In this document: positions 9,391-17,793 of the stretch, one piece after another
Position numbering within the stretch: position 1 is the stretch's first letter
Layout of the letters: every line of letters begins with the position of its first letter
Source: CAWVSB01 sp046710535
GTDB lineage: Bacteria > Pseudomonadota > Gammaproteobacteria > Pseudomonadales > CAWVSB01
Length of the DNA stretch: 64,000 nt
Assembly (NCBI GenBank): GCA_046710535.1
Contig: JBKEHH010000001.1
Span: forward strand, 124,001 to 188,000
Direction: 5' to 3'
Program-made: the position numbers and the translations under genes
Notes under the pieces: generated by a model
What the model saw: the letters and a program-made list of their open reading frames with translations, nothing else
What the model was told of the DNA's origin: nothing
Databases searched by the model: none

Positions 9391-10266
9391 GTGGCAATGG
9401 TTTCTCATAGTATGCGGTTACTGTTAATTGGTGCTGTGGCTTTGGCGGGTGTATTTATATTCAGTCCTAGCGATAAACCGGAATTGGCAGCGCTAGACGA
9501 GGCTGTATTAAAAAAACAATGGAATAGTGTTGTAGGTAGTAATTACTCGCCTCAAGAGTGGCTGCTGATAAAGCAGGATGCTAAAGATCGGCAGATATTA
9601 CAGCTTCAAGCTATTAGTATAGGCCTGCATGAAACTGACCCAGTAGTTTTACGACGTTTAAAACAATTGGCCGGATACCTAAACGCTGGCTATGTGGAAG
9701 GGCTTGAATACAGTGATGAGATTATCCGTCGAAGGCTAGTCCAATTAATGGAAGAAAGACTTGTTAGTCAGGCAAATATAGCAATTAGTGACGCTGATAT
9801 AGTGAGCTATTATGCGTTAAATGCCGGCCAGTATTTTTCTGAACCAAGGGTGAGTTTTAAACATATATTTTTAGTCAACTCAGATACCTCGCAAGATATT
9901 TTATTAAGACTGAATAAAGGATCTGATATTAAAGGCGATACTTTTTTAGCAGGCCATGATTTTGTTAAAGTAGCTCAATCCCGGGTTATTAAATCATTTG
10001 GTATCAGATTTTTTACTGATTTGGAGTTAGGGGAAATTAATAGGTGGCAGGGGCCTATAGATTCTAGCTTTGGTTATCACTGGGTTAGGCTAAGTGAATA
10101 TTCCCCACCTCATTTGTTAAGCTTAGAATCTCAGCAGGATAAGATTAGAGTCGTTCTATATGAACAACGCCGCAAGGAAGTACTTGCAGCACAGCTAATA
10201 AATCTGAGAGATAACTATAAAAATGGTCGGGTTATTATTCCTCGCCCCCCGGCCAGTTCTCCATAA
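9391..10266 (+). CDS. Membrane-anchored PpiC/SurA-type peptidyl-prolyl isomerase
   Basis: A 291-residue protein with one N-terminal hydrophobic segment (LLLIGAVALAGVFIFS, about residues 9-24), an alpha-helical SurA-like N-domain (about 35-150) and a parvulin-like domain (about 155-255): ARVSFKHIFL-type text PRVSFKHIFLVNS, then a long linker, and GPIDSSFGYHWVRLSEY, the usual parvulin ending. It would sit in the periplasm tethered to the inner membrane and help fold exported proteins. GTG 9391 follows the DUF3604 stop by three bases and has GAGGG about eight bases upstream. The pairing suggests it serves the disulfide-rich DUF3604 protein, which is inference. The last 32 bases overlap the convergent lipoprotein gene. 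Confidence 0.8.
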   Translation: MAMVSHSMRLLLIGAVALAGVFIFSPSDKPELAALDEAVLKKQWNSVVGSNYSPQEWLLIKQDAKDRQILQLQAISIGLHETDPVVLRRLKQLAGYLNAGYVEGLEYSDEIIRRRLVQLMEERLVSQANIAISDADIVSYYALNAGQYFSEPRVSFKHIFLVNSDTSQDILLRLNKGSDIKGDTFLAGHDFVKVAQSRVIKSFGIRFFTDLELGEINRWQGPIDSSFGYHWVRLSEYSPPHLLSLESQQDKIRVVLYEQRRKEVLAAQLINLRDNYKNGRVIIPRPPASSP

Positions 10267-10993
10267 CTATTAGCGGATGAAATGCTAGCTCCACACCTTC
10301 TTCGATTTGTGACTGGCTGTTAAACATATTACGAGCACGTTTAAAACTAGCTGTACCTTTGGTATCTACCGCTTCAGTTAAGCTAAGGCCACCGATGCTA
10401 TGGAAGACTAATTTTCCGTCTAGAGAGTATAAGTAAGTGCCTAATGATGCTGCATCGACTAATTTAGACCAGTTAAAGTCGCCCGATATAGAATTGCTTG
10501 CGCCTTGTACTTTTGGCCCTCGGTTTACGCCGTCCCAGCGGGCAACACGTTTTTGGCCTATGGTAAAGGTAACGTGACGTTCAATTAAGTCGGTGTATAA
10601 AATCCCATCAACTTTATCGGTTTCTCTCAATGCTGCAATAGTATTGCCGATAACTTGCATTTGCAGTTGTTGGTCAATACGACCGGTAGAGTAATCATAT
10701 GGATTGCCCAACTCTCGTACATTTTTTTGGTAGGCATCTTCATATAATTTACTATTTACAACGGTATAGTCATTGCTTTCTAAATAATCGACAACATAAC
10801 CGTCAATTTCCCCTTCCTGTTTTTCTAAATAGCTCCTGCTCGGTTTACCCAAATTATGGGTTGCGATCACAATGCGCTTAATCGTTTTCTCATTGCCCTC
10901 TTTATCTATGGCATATGGATAAGTTGTCGGGTTGTAGCTGGTAACGCTGCAGCCGACAATGGCAAGAGTGAGTAAAATAGTTAAAAAACGCAC
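10235..10993 (-). CDS. Lipoprotein of unknown function
   Basis: I do not recognise this 252-residue protein. It begins at GTG (10991-10993) with GGAGC just upstream. The signal ends in a lipobox IVGC with Cys at residue 15, so it should be a lipoprotein. The mature part has a strand-turn segment IKRIVIATHN, then VVDYLESNDYTVVNSKLY and a later VDGILYTDL, an arrangement somewhat like lipoproteins that bind or assemble at the outer membrane (CsgG-like alpha/beta), but the resemblance is weak. Its 3' end overlaps the convergent ppiC gene by 32 bases, an unusual but clean tail-to-tail overlap. Confidence 0.7.
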   Translation of the reverse strand: MRFLTILLTLAIVGCSVTSYNPTTYPYAIDKEGNEKTIKRIVIATHNLGKPSRSYLEKQEGEIDGYVVDYLESNDYTVVNSKLYEDAYQKNVRELGNPYDYSTGRIDQQLQMQVIGNTIAALRETDKVDGILYTDLIERHVTFTIGQKRVARWDGVNRGPKVQGASNSISGDFNWSKLVDAASLGTYLYSLDGKLVFHSIGGLSLTEAVDTKGTASFKRARNMFNSQSQIEEGVELAFHPLIVMENWPGGEE

Positions 10994-11116
10994 GGTAGCT
11001 CCCTGTGTTATTAGTGATATGTTGTTATTAGCAATAAAGCTGGCATTCTAGCAAGTGGCGTCAGCCAATAGAAGCGATGTTAGCCTTTATAAGTTACAAC
11101 AGTGATGGAGACCACA

Positions 11117-11908
11117 TTGAATAAAGCGGTAAAACTTAATTATGTAAAACAGGGACAGGGGCCTTGTGTGCTTATATGTCATGGGCTTTATGGCTCATTG
11201 GCCAATTTTGGTGGCCTAGCAAAGCGGTTGGAGCAAAATTATACAGTTATCAGGGTAGATTTACGTAATCACGGTAAGTCGCCCCATACATTGGATATGA
11301 CGCAGCAATCGATGGCTAATGATCTAGTTCTACTGTTGGATCAATTAGGTATTAGTAAGACGATAATAATAGGCCATTCCTTAGGGGGTAAGGTTGCAAT
11401 GACCTTTGCCCAAAATAATCCGTTACGAGTTAGCGGGCTAGTTATTGTTGATGTAGCTCCTGTGAGTTATGCGCTTGATTCACACAATAATGTATTCGCT
11501 GCATTAAAGTCAGTCGATTTAGCCTCAATAAAAAGTCGTAAAGATGCGGGTGAAGCGCTTAGTCAGCATTTAGCTGACGCTAGTATGAAACAATTTTTAT
11601 TAACCAATTTAGAGCGCACGGCAAGTGGTTTTCAGTGGCGTATTAACCTAGACGTGTTGATCAGTGAATATAGCGATATTGCCGCCGCGCCGCCGGCCGC
11701 TGAAGTATATTACGGCGCTGCTTTATTAATAAAAGGTAGTGATTCGGCCTATATTAATGATGCTATGATACAAAGTGTAAAACAGCGTTTTCCTAATTGT
11801 GATGTTAATATAATTAGTGAAGCAGGGCATTGGTTACACGCTGAAAAGCCAGCCGAATTTATCGCGCTGGTGGAAGGTTTTTTAAGCACATTGTTTGCAA
11901 GCAGATGA
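11117..11908 (+). CDS. Alpha/beta-fold hydrolase, YbfF-type esterase
   Basis: A 263-residue soluble esterase. Motifs: oxyanion strand HGLYGSLANFGGLA (near the start), DLRNHGKSP, nucleophile elbow GHSLGGK with Ser, an acid in the C-terminal third, and His in EAGHWLHAEKP. This layout matches E. coli YbfF. Three in-frame starts compete: GTG 11102, ATG 11105 and TTG 11117. I chose TTG 11117 because GGAG (11107-11110) lies six bases upstream, whereas the other two have no ribosome site; the difference is four or five residues. The LLM oxidoreductase gene follows after ten bases, so both may be co-transcribed. Confidence 0.85.
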   Translation: MNKAVKLNYVKQGQGPCVLICHGLYGSLANFGGLAKRLEQNYTVIRVDLRNHGKSPHTLDMTQQSMANDLVLLLDQLGISKTIIIGHSLGGKVAMTFAQNNPLRVSGLVIVDVAPVSYALDSHNNVFAALKSVDLASIKSRKDAGEALSQHLADASMKQFLLTNLERTASGFQWRINLDVLISEYSDIAAAPPAAEVYYGAALLIKGSDSAYINDAMIQSVKQRFPNCDVNIISEAGHWLHAEKPAEFIALVEGFLSTLFASR

Positions 11909-11918
11909 GTAGAGTAAT

Positions 11919-12947
11919 ATGCGAAGTATTAAAATTGATGGCCCGTTTTATGCCACCTTAGATAACGCAGCAGAACAAGCCACGCTAATGAGTGAGGCGG
12001 GTTATGACGGGGTTTATACCCTTGAAGGTAATACCGATCCTTTTTTGCCGTTATTATTAGCCAATGAACATGCGCCTAACTTAGATATATCTTCGGCGAT
12101 AGCCGTAGCCTTTCCACGTAACCCTGCTCATTTAGCTTATCAAGCATGGGATCTACAAAAATTCTCCAAAGGTAAGTTTTTTCTGGGTTTAGGCTCACAA
12201 ATAAAACCTCATATAGAAAAGCGTTTTGGTTGTGATTTTAGCCCACCTGCGCCGCGTATGCGGGAGCATATTCTAGCGGTTAAAGCATTTTTCAACACGT
12301 TTCAAAACGATGCGCGACTTGATTTCGAAGGCAAATATTATCGCCATACACTTATGACGCCGATGTTTAATGCTGGTCCGTGTGAGTATGGGCCTCCGCC
12401 GATAATGTTAGGCGCAGTTGGTCCTAGAATGACCCAAGTTGCTGGGGAAGTTGCTGATGGTTTAATAGTTCATCCGTTTCACACAATAGAGTTTTTAAAT
12501 AAAGCCCAGCGACCGATAATTGAAACTGCACTAGAGACCAGTGGGCGCCAACGTGATGATTTTATTATGTCGGTGTCAGCTATGGTGGTAACTGGTAATA
12601 ATGAGCAGGAATATGAAGCTGCTAAAACTTCGTTGAAAGGCCTGCTGGGTTTCTATGGCTCAACGCCGGCATATATACCTCCAATGGCAGCGGTAGGTTT
12701 AGATCACTTGCAGCCAGAGCTAAATAAAATGTCAAAAGAGGGTGCTTGGGACAAGCTTGGAGATATTGTCGATGATGAATTTCTAAATGCTTTTGCTATT
12801 TGCGGCGAGCCGCATACCATAGCCCAGCAGTTATTAGCCAAATACGGCGATACCGCAGATAGATTAAGTATTTATGCGCCATATCAAACCACTCCTGATG
12901 TCTGGCCAGGCATTATTGCCGAGATGAAGCGGTTGATGGGGCGCTAA
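11919..12947 (+). CDS. LLM-class flavin-dependent oxidoreductase (TIGR03617/F420-type family)
   Basis: A 342-residue TIM-barrel protein of the luciferase-like monooxygenase superfamily. Visible family text: AGYDGVYTLEGNTDPFLPL near the start, the strand SSAIAVAFPRNPAHLAYQAWDLQ, FFLGLGSQIKPHIEKRFG, and PPIMLGAVGPRMTQVAGEVADGLIVHPF. This resembles the actinobacterial MSMEG_2256-like group that is labelled F420-dependent; in a gammaproteobacterium the cofactor might be FMN or F420, which the sequence does not settle. Substrate is unknown. It follows the esterase gene closely and ends six bases before the convergent aldehyde dehydrogenase stop. Confidence 0.82.
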   Translation: MRSIKIDGPFYATLDNAAEQATLMSEAGYDGVYTLEGNTDPFLPLLLANEHAPNLDISSAIAVAFPRNPAHLAYQAWDLQKFSKGKFFLGLGSQIKPHIEKRFGCDFSPPAPRMREHILAVKAFFNTFQNDARLDFEGKYYRHTLMTPMFNAGPCEYGPPPIMLGAVGPRMTQVAGEVADGLIVHPFHTIEFLNKAQRPIIETALETSGRQRDDFIMSVSAMVVTGNNEQEYEAAKTSLKGLLGFYGSTPAYIPPMAAVGLDHLQPELNKMSKEGAWDKLGDIVDDEFLNAFAICGEPHTIAQQLLAKYGDTADRLSIYAPYQTTPDVWPGIIAEMKRLMGR

Positions 12948-12953
12948 AGAGCG

Positions 12954-14387
12954 TTATTTTTTAATTTGTGCCGCCATAGTTTTTTCCACCTTGTCACCAT
13001 AAGGGGGTAGCATTCCTGCTAGCTTAGACAAGTTAACAAAGCCTTGTTTGAACACGGCTTTGCCGTGGCTGAATGTTCTAAACCCTTCAATGCCGTGGTA
13101 AGCACCCATACCGCTATTGCCAATGCCTCCAAATGGAATGTCCTCATTGCCTACATGCATCCCAATGTCGTTTACGGTGACGCCGCCAGCTATAGTGCTG
13201 TCTAGTACTTTGTTGATCTCTTCCTTGTTTTTACCGAAGTAATATAAGGCTAATGGTCTGGGGCGACGATTTATATAAGATATAGTCTGGTCAATATTTT
13301 GATAGGTATGTATGCAGATAATCGGGCCAAATATTTCATTCTGCATTACGGTCATGTCATCACTTGGGTTGATAACAATATGCAGTGGGATTTTATGAGC
13401 AACTTGATCGCTTAAGTCTTCACTGGCTGGGTTGCATTCTATAACGCGTGCGCCTTTCTCTTTCGCATCTGCAATATATGAATTGATTCGATCAAAATGA
13501 CGACCGTTAATCATCGAAACGTAGTCGACATTATCTTTAATGGTTGGGAAAAACTCAGCAAAGTTTTGTTGAATTAAAGTGATCAGTTGTTCCAGTCGAC
13601 TGTCGGGAACAAAACAGTAGTCAGGCGCAATACAAAGCTGGCCTGAATTAAGGATTTTACCTGCAGTTAGTTTGCCGGCGCAGTCTTCAATATCGACTTC
13701 ATTGCCTATAATAACCGGAGATTTACCGCCTAGCTCTAGCGTTATCGGCGTCATATTTTCGCTGGCAGCGCGCATAATATGTTTACCAATAGATGTAGCG
13801 CCGGTAAATATTAAATGGTCAAAAGGTAGTGCTGAAAATGCAGCGCCAACTTCGGCACCACCATTACAAATGACTACTTCGGTTTCGTCAAAATACTGTT
13901 TAAATAATTTCTCCATTAGCTCGGAAGTAGCGGGAGTAAATTCAGACGGCTTAATCATTACTCGGTTGCCGGCACCTAATATATCGGCAAGCGGTGTAAA
14001 GATCATATTGGCAGGTACATTCCATGGTGTCATAAGTCCGACAACACCTTTGGGTTGATAATGTACATAGGCTTTCGCACCAAATAAACCTAATGGCATA
14101 TTAGGTTTACGTTTGTCAGGTTTCATCCATTTTTTTAAGTTCTTTTTAACAAACTTAAGTCCGTTAACAGAAGTGAATATATCTGTCATTAAAGTTGTGT
14201 GGCGCGAGCGCGAGCCAAAGTCTTGATTGATGGCGCTAATGATAGCTTCTTGGTGATCGACAACCATCGCTATACAGCGGTCTATGCGGTTGATTCTGTT
14301 TTCGTAGCTAACAGGACCTTCTGCTAAAAAGGCGGCTCTCTGGCGTTCTAGTAATACATTCAAACCCGTATCTTCATTGCTGTTCAT
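12954..14387 (-). CDS. Coniferyl-aldehyde-dehydrogenase-type NAD(P) aldehyde dehydrogenase
   Basis: A 477-residue aldehyde dehydrogenase oxidising an aldehyde to its acid. Motifs: cofactor strand GLMTPWNVPANMIFTPLA, KPSEFTP, LIFTGATSIGKHIM, catalytic Glu in TLELGGKSPVII, catalytic Cys in NSGQLCIAPDY, and NEIFGPIICIHTY. The sequence type with DQDFGxRSRxxT-like text near residue 46 and the C-terminal HGKAVFKQGFVN is what I know from coniferyl aldehyde dehydrogenases (CalB). It starts 12 bases downstream of the GMC oxidoreductase stop, so the pair is probably one operon making alcohol to aldehyde to acid; the real substrate could be any aromatic or fatty aldehyde. Confidence 0.88.
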   Translation of the reverse strand: MNSNEDTGLNVLLERQRAAFLAEGPVSYENRINRIDRCIAMVVDHQEAIISAINQDFGSRSRHTTLMTDIFTSVNGLKFVKKNLKKWMKPDKRKPNMPLGLFGAKAYVHYQPKGVVGLMTPWNVPANMIFTPLADILGAGNRVMIKPSEFTPATSELMEKLFKQYFDETEVVICNGGAEVGAAFSALPFDHLIFTGATSIGKHIMRAASENMTPITLELGGKSPVIIGNEVDIEDCAGKLTAGKILNSGQLCIAPDYCFVPDSRLEQLITLIQQNFAEFFPTIKDNVDYVSMINGRHFDRINSYIADAKEKGARVIECNPASEDLSDQVAHKIPLHIVINPSDDMTVMQNEIFGPIICIHTYQNIDQTISYINRRPRPLALYYFGKNKEEINKVLDSTIAGGVTVNDIGMHVGNEDIPFGGIGNSGMGAYHGIEGFRTFSHGKAVFKQGFVNLSKLAGMLPPYGDKVEKTMAAQIKK

Positions 14388-14399
14388 TGTTAGCCTCGG

Positions 14400-16049
14400 T
14401 TAGTCATAACTTCTCATTGGTAAGTTGTCAGCAAGAGTTTGGTCAGATTTTTCTCTTGCATCGCGCAAAATAAATTCACTACATCGTTCGGCAATCATTA
14501 CTGTGCCTGCGTTAGTATTGCCAGATGGAATAATTGGCATAACCGAAGCGTCGGCCACACGAAGGTTTTTAATGCCGATGACTTTAAGCGTTGGGTCCAC
14601 TACTGCCATGTTGTCGCTGCCCATTTTACAGGTGCCGACGGGATGATATACAGAGTTTCCTTCTGCGCGAATGTATTCAAGCACCTCTTCATCGGTTTGG
14701 CATTGACGGCCAGGTAATACTTCTTCGTCTCGATATCGATTCATTACTTTCGACTTGAATATAGCGCGAGTTCTATTTAAGGCATCGATTATATCTCGCT
14801 GATCTTTTTTAGTGTCTAAGTAATTGGCTTTAATAGCTGGATAAACATGTGAGTCACCACTTTTTATATGCACGCTGCCACGGCTTTCAGGTTGTAAGCA
14901 ACAAACAGTGGCTGTTGTGCCAGGTACAGTTTTTATATTGCCTTTGGTATCTTCTTCACCGGCAGCAGGTGCAAAATGTATCTGTGCATTTGCTCGCGGT
15001 TGATTATCGGTGGTTTTAAAAAATGCACCTGCTTCAGACGCTGGGTGTACTAGTAATCCTTTTCGTTTGATGAGGAAGTTAACAATGTTTTTGATAAAAC
15101 CTAGCGGCTTCACCTCATCATAAAAAGTTACGATGTTTTTCAGTTTTTGTTGAACGTTGATGGTTAGATGGTCTTGTAAGTTTTCGCCAACGCCTGGTAA
15201 GTTTGAATGCATCTGTATTTGATGGGGTTTTAGATATTCTGGATTGCCAATGCCGGATAGTTCTAATAATTGTGGTGAATTAATTGTTCCGCCGCAGAGT
15301 ATTACTTCACCTTTGGCCATTGCATTTACTTGTTTGCCGTTGTGGCTATAACAGACACCGGTGGCAATACCGTCATTGATAATAACTTTGTGCACCAAGC
15401 TATTTACATGGATCGTTAGATTAGTCCTATTTTTTACTGGCTTTAAAAATGTCGTTGCTGAACTTTGACGTAAGCCATTTTTTATATTGAGCTGATAATA
15501 TCCCATGCCTTCTTGAGTTTCGCCATTGAAGTCATCGTTTTCAGGAATACCTATATCGACTCCAGCGGCGATAAACACTTTGGTAAGCTCGAATTTGTTG
15601 ATTGGATTATCGACCCATAGAGAACCACCAATACCATGATATTCGTTATCACCATCGACATTATGTTCGGTGTTTCTGAAGTAGGGTAGTACATCCTTAT
15701 AACCCCAGCCTGGGCAACCGCTAGCCTCCCAGTTTTCATAATCTTGTTTCTGGCCACGGATATAAACCATGCCGTTTATTGCACTGCTGCCACCTAGAAC
15801 TTTACCGCGTGGCCAGTCTATTTGGCGGTTATTCATATTGGGCTCTGGTTCGGTTTGGTAACACCAATTAACTTTTGGATCTTTCATTAAAAATGCAAAA
15901 CCAAGCGGAATATGAATTAAAGGATTTGTATCTTTACCGCCAGCTTCAATTAGTAAAACGCGATGACTGCCTTCACGCGATAGACGATTTGCTAGCACGC
16001 AGCCAGCTGAACCGGCACCGACAATTATGTAATCGTAGTCATCTGACAT
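14400..16049 (-). CDS. GMC-family FAD oxidoreductase (choline dehydrogenase-like alcohol dehydrogenase)
   Basis: A 549-residue flavoprotein that oxidises an alcohol. FAD-binding GxGxxG motif YIIVGAGSAGCVLANRLS at the start, GMC signature 1 in WPRGKVLGGSSAINGMVYIRG (about residues 78-98), GMC signature 2 in GGTINSPQLLELSGIG (about 253-268) and the C-terminal active-site segment NSVYHPVGTCKMG with the conserved His, followed by NTNAGTVMIAERC. No signal peptide, so likely cytoplasmic. No choline-betaine genes lie nearby, so choline is unlikely; the aldehyde dehydrogenase just downstream suggests stepwise oxidation of an aromatic or aliphatic alcohol (inference). Confidence 0.9.
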   Translation of the reverse strand: MSDDYDYIIVGAGSAGCVLANRLSREGSHRVLLIEAGGKDTNPLIHIPLGFAFLMKDPKVNWCYQTEPEPNMNNRQIDWPRGKVLGGSSAINGMVYIRGQKQDYENWEASGCPGWGYKDVLPYFRNTEHNVDGDNEYHGIGGSLWVDNPINKFELTKVFIAAGVDIGIPENDDFNGETQEGMGYYQLNIKNGLRQSSATTFLKPVKNRTNLTIHVNSLVHKVIINDGIATGVCYSHNGKQVNAMAKGEVILCGGTINSPQLLELSGIGNPEYLKPHQIQMHSNLPGVGENLQDHLTINVQQKLKNIVTFYDEVKPLGFIKNIVNFLIKRKGLLVHPASEAGAFFKTTDNQPRANAQIHFAPAAGEEDTKGNIKTVPGTTATVCCLQPESRGSVHIKSGDSHVYPAIKANYLDTKKDQRDIIDALNRTRAIFKSKVMNRYRDEEVLPGRQCQTDEEVLEYIRAEGNSVYHPVGTCKMGSDNMAVVDPTLKVIGIKNLRVADASVMPIIPSGNTNAGTVMIAERCSEFILRDAREKSDQTLADNLPMRSYD

Positions 16050-16169
16050 TTGCTGAAGCTCTGATAAATATTAGCTATATTGTCGCTAAATCATTGGCAG
16101 ATGACATTAGCTAGGCCGTTACTATTTGTTAATCGCATAGCCATTAAATAATTCTGAGGAGTTGAGTGT

Positions 16170-16763
16170 TTAATCGCCGATGCTGTCTAAAATAGCGGTT
16201 TCAATGTCGAATTTTGGTAAATTATTTTTCAATATCGCCATAACTGTCGCGATATCCTCGTCTGTAGTTGCGCCATCTTTGCGGAATAATACTTCTCCAT
16301 TAGCAGTGACGATAAGAGACGATACTGATTCAAGTGGCAGGCCCCAAGCCTCTGCGACAGTGCCTTTGCTGTCATTAATAAAAGTGGACGATGGATAGGT
16401 TTCTTTATTACTTTTTATTTCAGATGAAATTAACCATGCCGTGCCAAAAGCGCTGTCATCGCTATTGATGATAATGATTGAATGTAATAAGTCAGAGGGT
16501 ACTTGTTGCCCGACTATGGCGTCTGACAAGTTTTTATTGAGTTCTTTAACGCCAACTCTGCCTGCTAAGTGTTGTACATAGGCTAGCCGTTGGCCTAGTT
16601 CTTTATTGCTCACCCACGGTTGGTAAACTAGTTTTTCGCCCACAATGGCCACCTGGCCCTTATTGTTTATTTCAACCGAGGGGAGTGTTGAGCCAATCTC
16701 TATTGTGTTAGCAAAGCCAAAAGTGCTAACGCCTAGTGATATTAATAAGATCAGATAAGACAT
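16170..16763 (-). CDS. ytfJ: YtfJ-family exported thioredoxin-fold protein
   Basis: A 197-residue periplasmic protein like E. coli YtfJ. The signal peptide ends near FGFA-NT. Family text: GSTLPSVEINNKGQVAIVGEKLVYQ at the start of the mature part, a WVSNKELGQRLAYVQHLAGR helix, FGTAWLISSEIKSNKETYPSS, and KGTVAEAWGLPLESVSSLIV. No CxxC motif is present, as is usual for YtfJ, so it is not a thiol oxidoreductase. Function is not established. It is upstream-flanked by the terminator of rmf, so it has its own promoter. Confidence 0.85.
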   Translation of the reverse strand: MSYLILLISLGVSTFGFANTIEIGSTLPSVEINNKGQVAIVGEKLVYQPWVSNKELGQRLAYVQHLAGRVGVKELNKNLSDAIVGQQVPSDLLHSIIIINSDDSAFGTAWLISSEIKSNKETYPSSTFINDSKGTVAEAWGLPLESVSSLIVTANGEVLFRKDGATTDEDIATVMAILKNNLPKFDIETAILDSIGD

Positions 16764-16835
16764 TGAAAGTCCTTTAGTTTGGTTTGATTGGTTTATAGGA
16801 TCTTATATCCGTCGATAGTTGTACAGTGCGAAACG

Positions 16836-16864
16836 AAAAACCCCAGCTGATGCTGGGGTTTTTC
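16836..16864 (-). terminator. Rho-independent terminator after rmf
   Basis: Perfect stem ACCCCAGC / GCTGGGGT with loop TGAT, flanked by A5 and T5. It works for either strand in form, and lies 18 bases past the restored rmf stop on the minus strand, before ytfJ. Confidence 0.88.
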
Positions 16865-16881
16865 TCATTAATTTATTTTAA

Positions 16882-17095
16882 CTAAGTCCCAGTAAATTTC
16901 TGATAATTAGAAATTCCTGACACACCGGTCATCGCAGACCAATTAGCCTCTTTACCTTCTAACCAACCCCCCCATCCACTGTGCGCGCTGTGCGGTTGAC
17001 TCGTGGGGGCATGATTCTCTGGGTTTACCACTTAATCCTGCGCTGTAACCACGTTGAAATGCTCGCTGGGTCATATCTCTCTTATGTCTTTTCAT
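16882..17095 (-). pseudogene. rmf: Ribosome modulation factor RMF, frameshifted at a G7 run
   Basis: RMF dimerises 70S ribosomes into inactive 100S particles in stationary phase. ATG 17093-17095 has GAGGA seven bases upstream. The product starts MKRHKRDMTQRAFQRGYSAG, then LSGKPRESCPH, clearly like E. coli RMF (MKRQKRDRLERAHQRGYQAG, CP motif). As written the frame hits TAA soon after QWMGGLVRR (47 codons). Removing one G from the seven-G run on the coding strand (C7 at 16967-16973) gives QWMGGWLEGKEANWSAMTG and then VSGISNY, ending at TAG 16882-16884: 70 residues, with the same tail as the Pseudomonas RMF (GWREGRGDNWDGMTGTAG). It is too short and broken for usual gene calling. Either a true frameshift or a miscalled homopolymer. 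Confidence 0.85.
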
Positions 17096-17365
17096 AGGCA
17101 ATCCTCATTGTGCGTCGAACTATTAGCTAACAATAATCCTTTGCAGTTATTGGTTCCTTAACATTATTTAGCTAACCTTAGTTCAGCCATTGCTCACATT
17201 GATATGAGACGAAATGATGTCTTCTAGTTAGCCGACAGACTTAGTACAACATAGTAATAGGGAGTGGTCTAGCGTCAAAAATTCATAAAAGACGGTAGTT
17301 TATTTTCACAAAAGCATAAGCCAATGTTGGCGGGCGATTGCGGCCTCCATTGAGAAAATTTAGGC
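17096..17365. other. Intergenic region between rmf and the DUF2846-like gene
   Basis: No coding frame that I can support on either strand. On the minus strand it should hold the rmf promoter. It contains two copies of TTAGCTAAC (17123-17131 and 17168-17176, 45 bases apart), whose core TTAGCTAA is a palindrome. Confidence 0.6.
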
Positions 17366-17394
17366 AAAAAAAAGCCCTCACTAAGAGGGCAAAT
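17366..17394 (-). terminator. Rho-independent terminator of the DUF2846-like gene
   Basis: On the minus strand GCCCTCTTAGTGAGGGC (perfect 6-base stem, loop TTAGT) is followed by a run of T8. It ends the exported-protein gene 16 bases downstream of its stop. Confidence 0.88.
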
Positions 17395-17409
17395 TAAAGT
17401 TGTTAATAA

Positions 17410-17793
17410 CTAGATAGCAGCGCTTACATTTGACTTGCTTGCTAAAGCAATTTTCTCATTAGTTAAGGTGAAAATAGTTTCAAACTTACCTGAACGTGTC
17501 TTGATCAGCTTACCGTCGACGAATATAGTCTCACCGGCTTTAGCTTGAATGGTTAATGCTTCACCGCCACGTATATTACTGGAAATAACTGTCTCTCCAG
17601 CAGGCACTTCCATAGATATCGCTTTACCTTTCTTTAGACGACCAATTTGGTCTCCGTTAGCGAATACTGAAAATGATACATCCAGCTTACTTGCGTCGCG
17701 ATAGACAACAATCTTTGAGATTTCAGATGCTGAAGCGATAGTTGAAAATCCTACTGCTATAGTAATTAGTATTGTTAAAATAAGACGAGTTAT
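17410..17793 (-). CDS. Small exported DUF2846-like protein with an apparent ATA start
   Basis: The first in-frame ATG (17611-17613) lies in the middle of the fold. The frame stays open upstream to TAG at 17803-17805 with no ATG, GTG or TTG. At 17791-17793 an ATA codon sits five bases after a perfect AGGAGA (17799-17804) and begins a textbook signal peptide: ITRLILTILITIAVGFSTIASA-SE. The product is then 127 residues: IVVYRDASKLDVSFSVFANG, DQIGRLKKGKA, EVPAGETVIS, LTIQAKAGETIFVDGK, the sandwich layout of DUF2846-type proteins. Either initiation is at the rare ATA codon or ATG has mutated to ATA. A seven-codon ATG frame (17815-17813 region) ends in a TAA that overlaps the ATA. Function unknown; periplasmic. 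Confidence 0.72.
   Translation of the reverse strand: MTRLILTILITIAVGFSTIASASEISKIVVYRDASKLDVSFSVFANGDQIGRLKKGKAISMEVPAGETVISSNIRGGEALTIQAKAGETIFVDGKLIKTRSGKFETIFTLTNEKIALASKSNVSAAI

Noticed and set aside
16170..16398. Plus-strand frame opposite ytfJ
   Set aside because: Conserved YtfJ motifs lie on the minus strand throughout this stretch.
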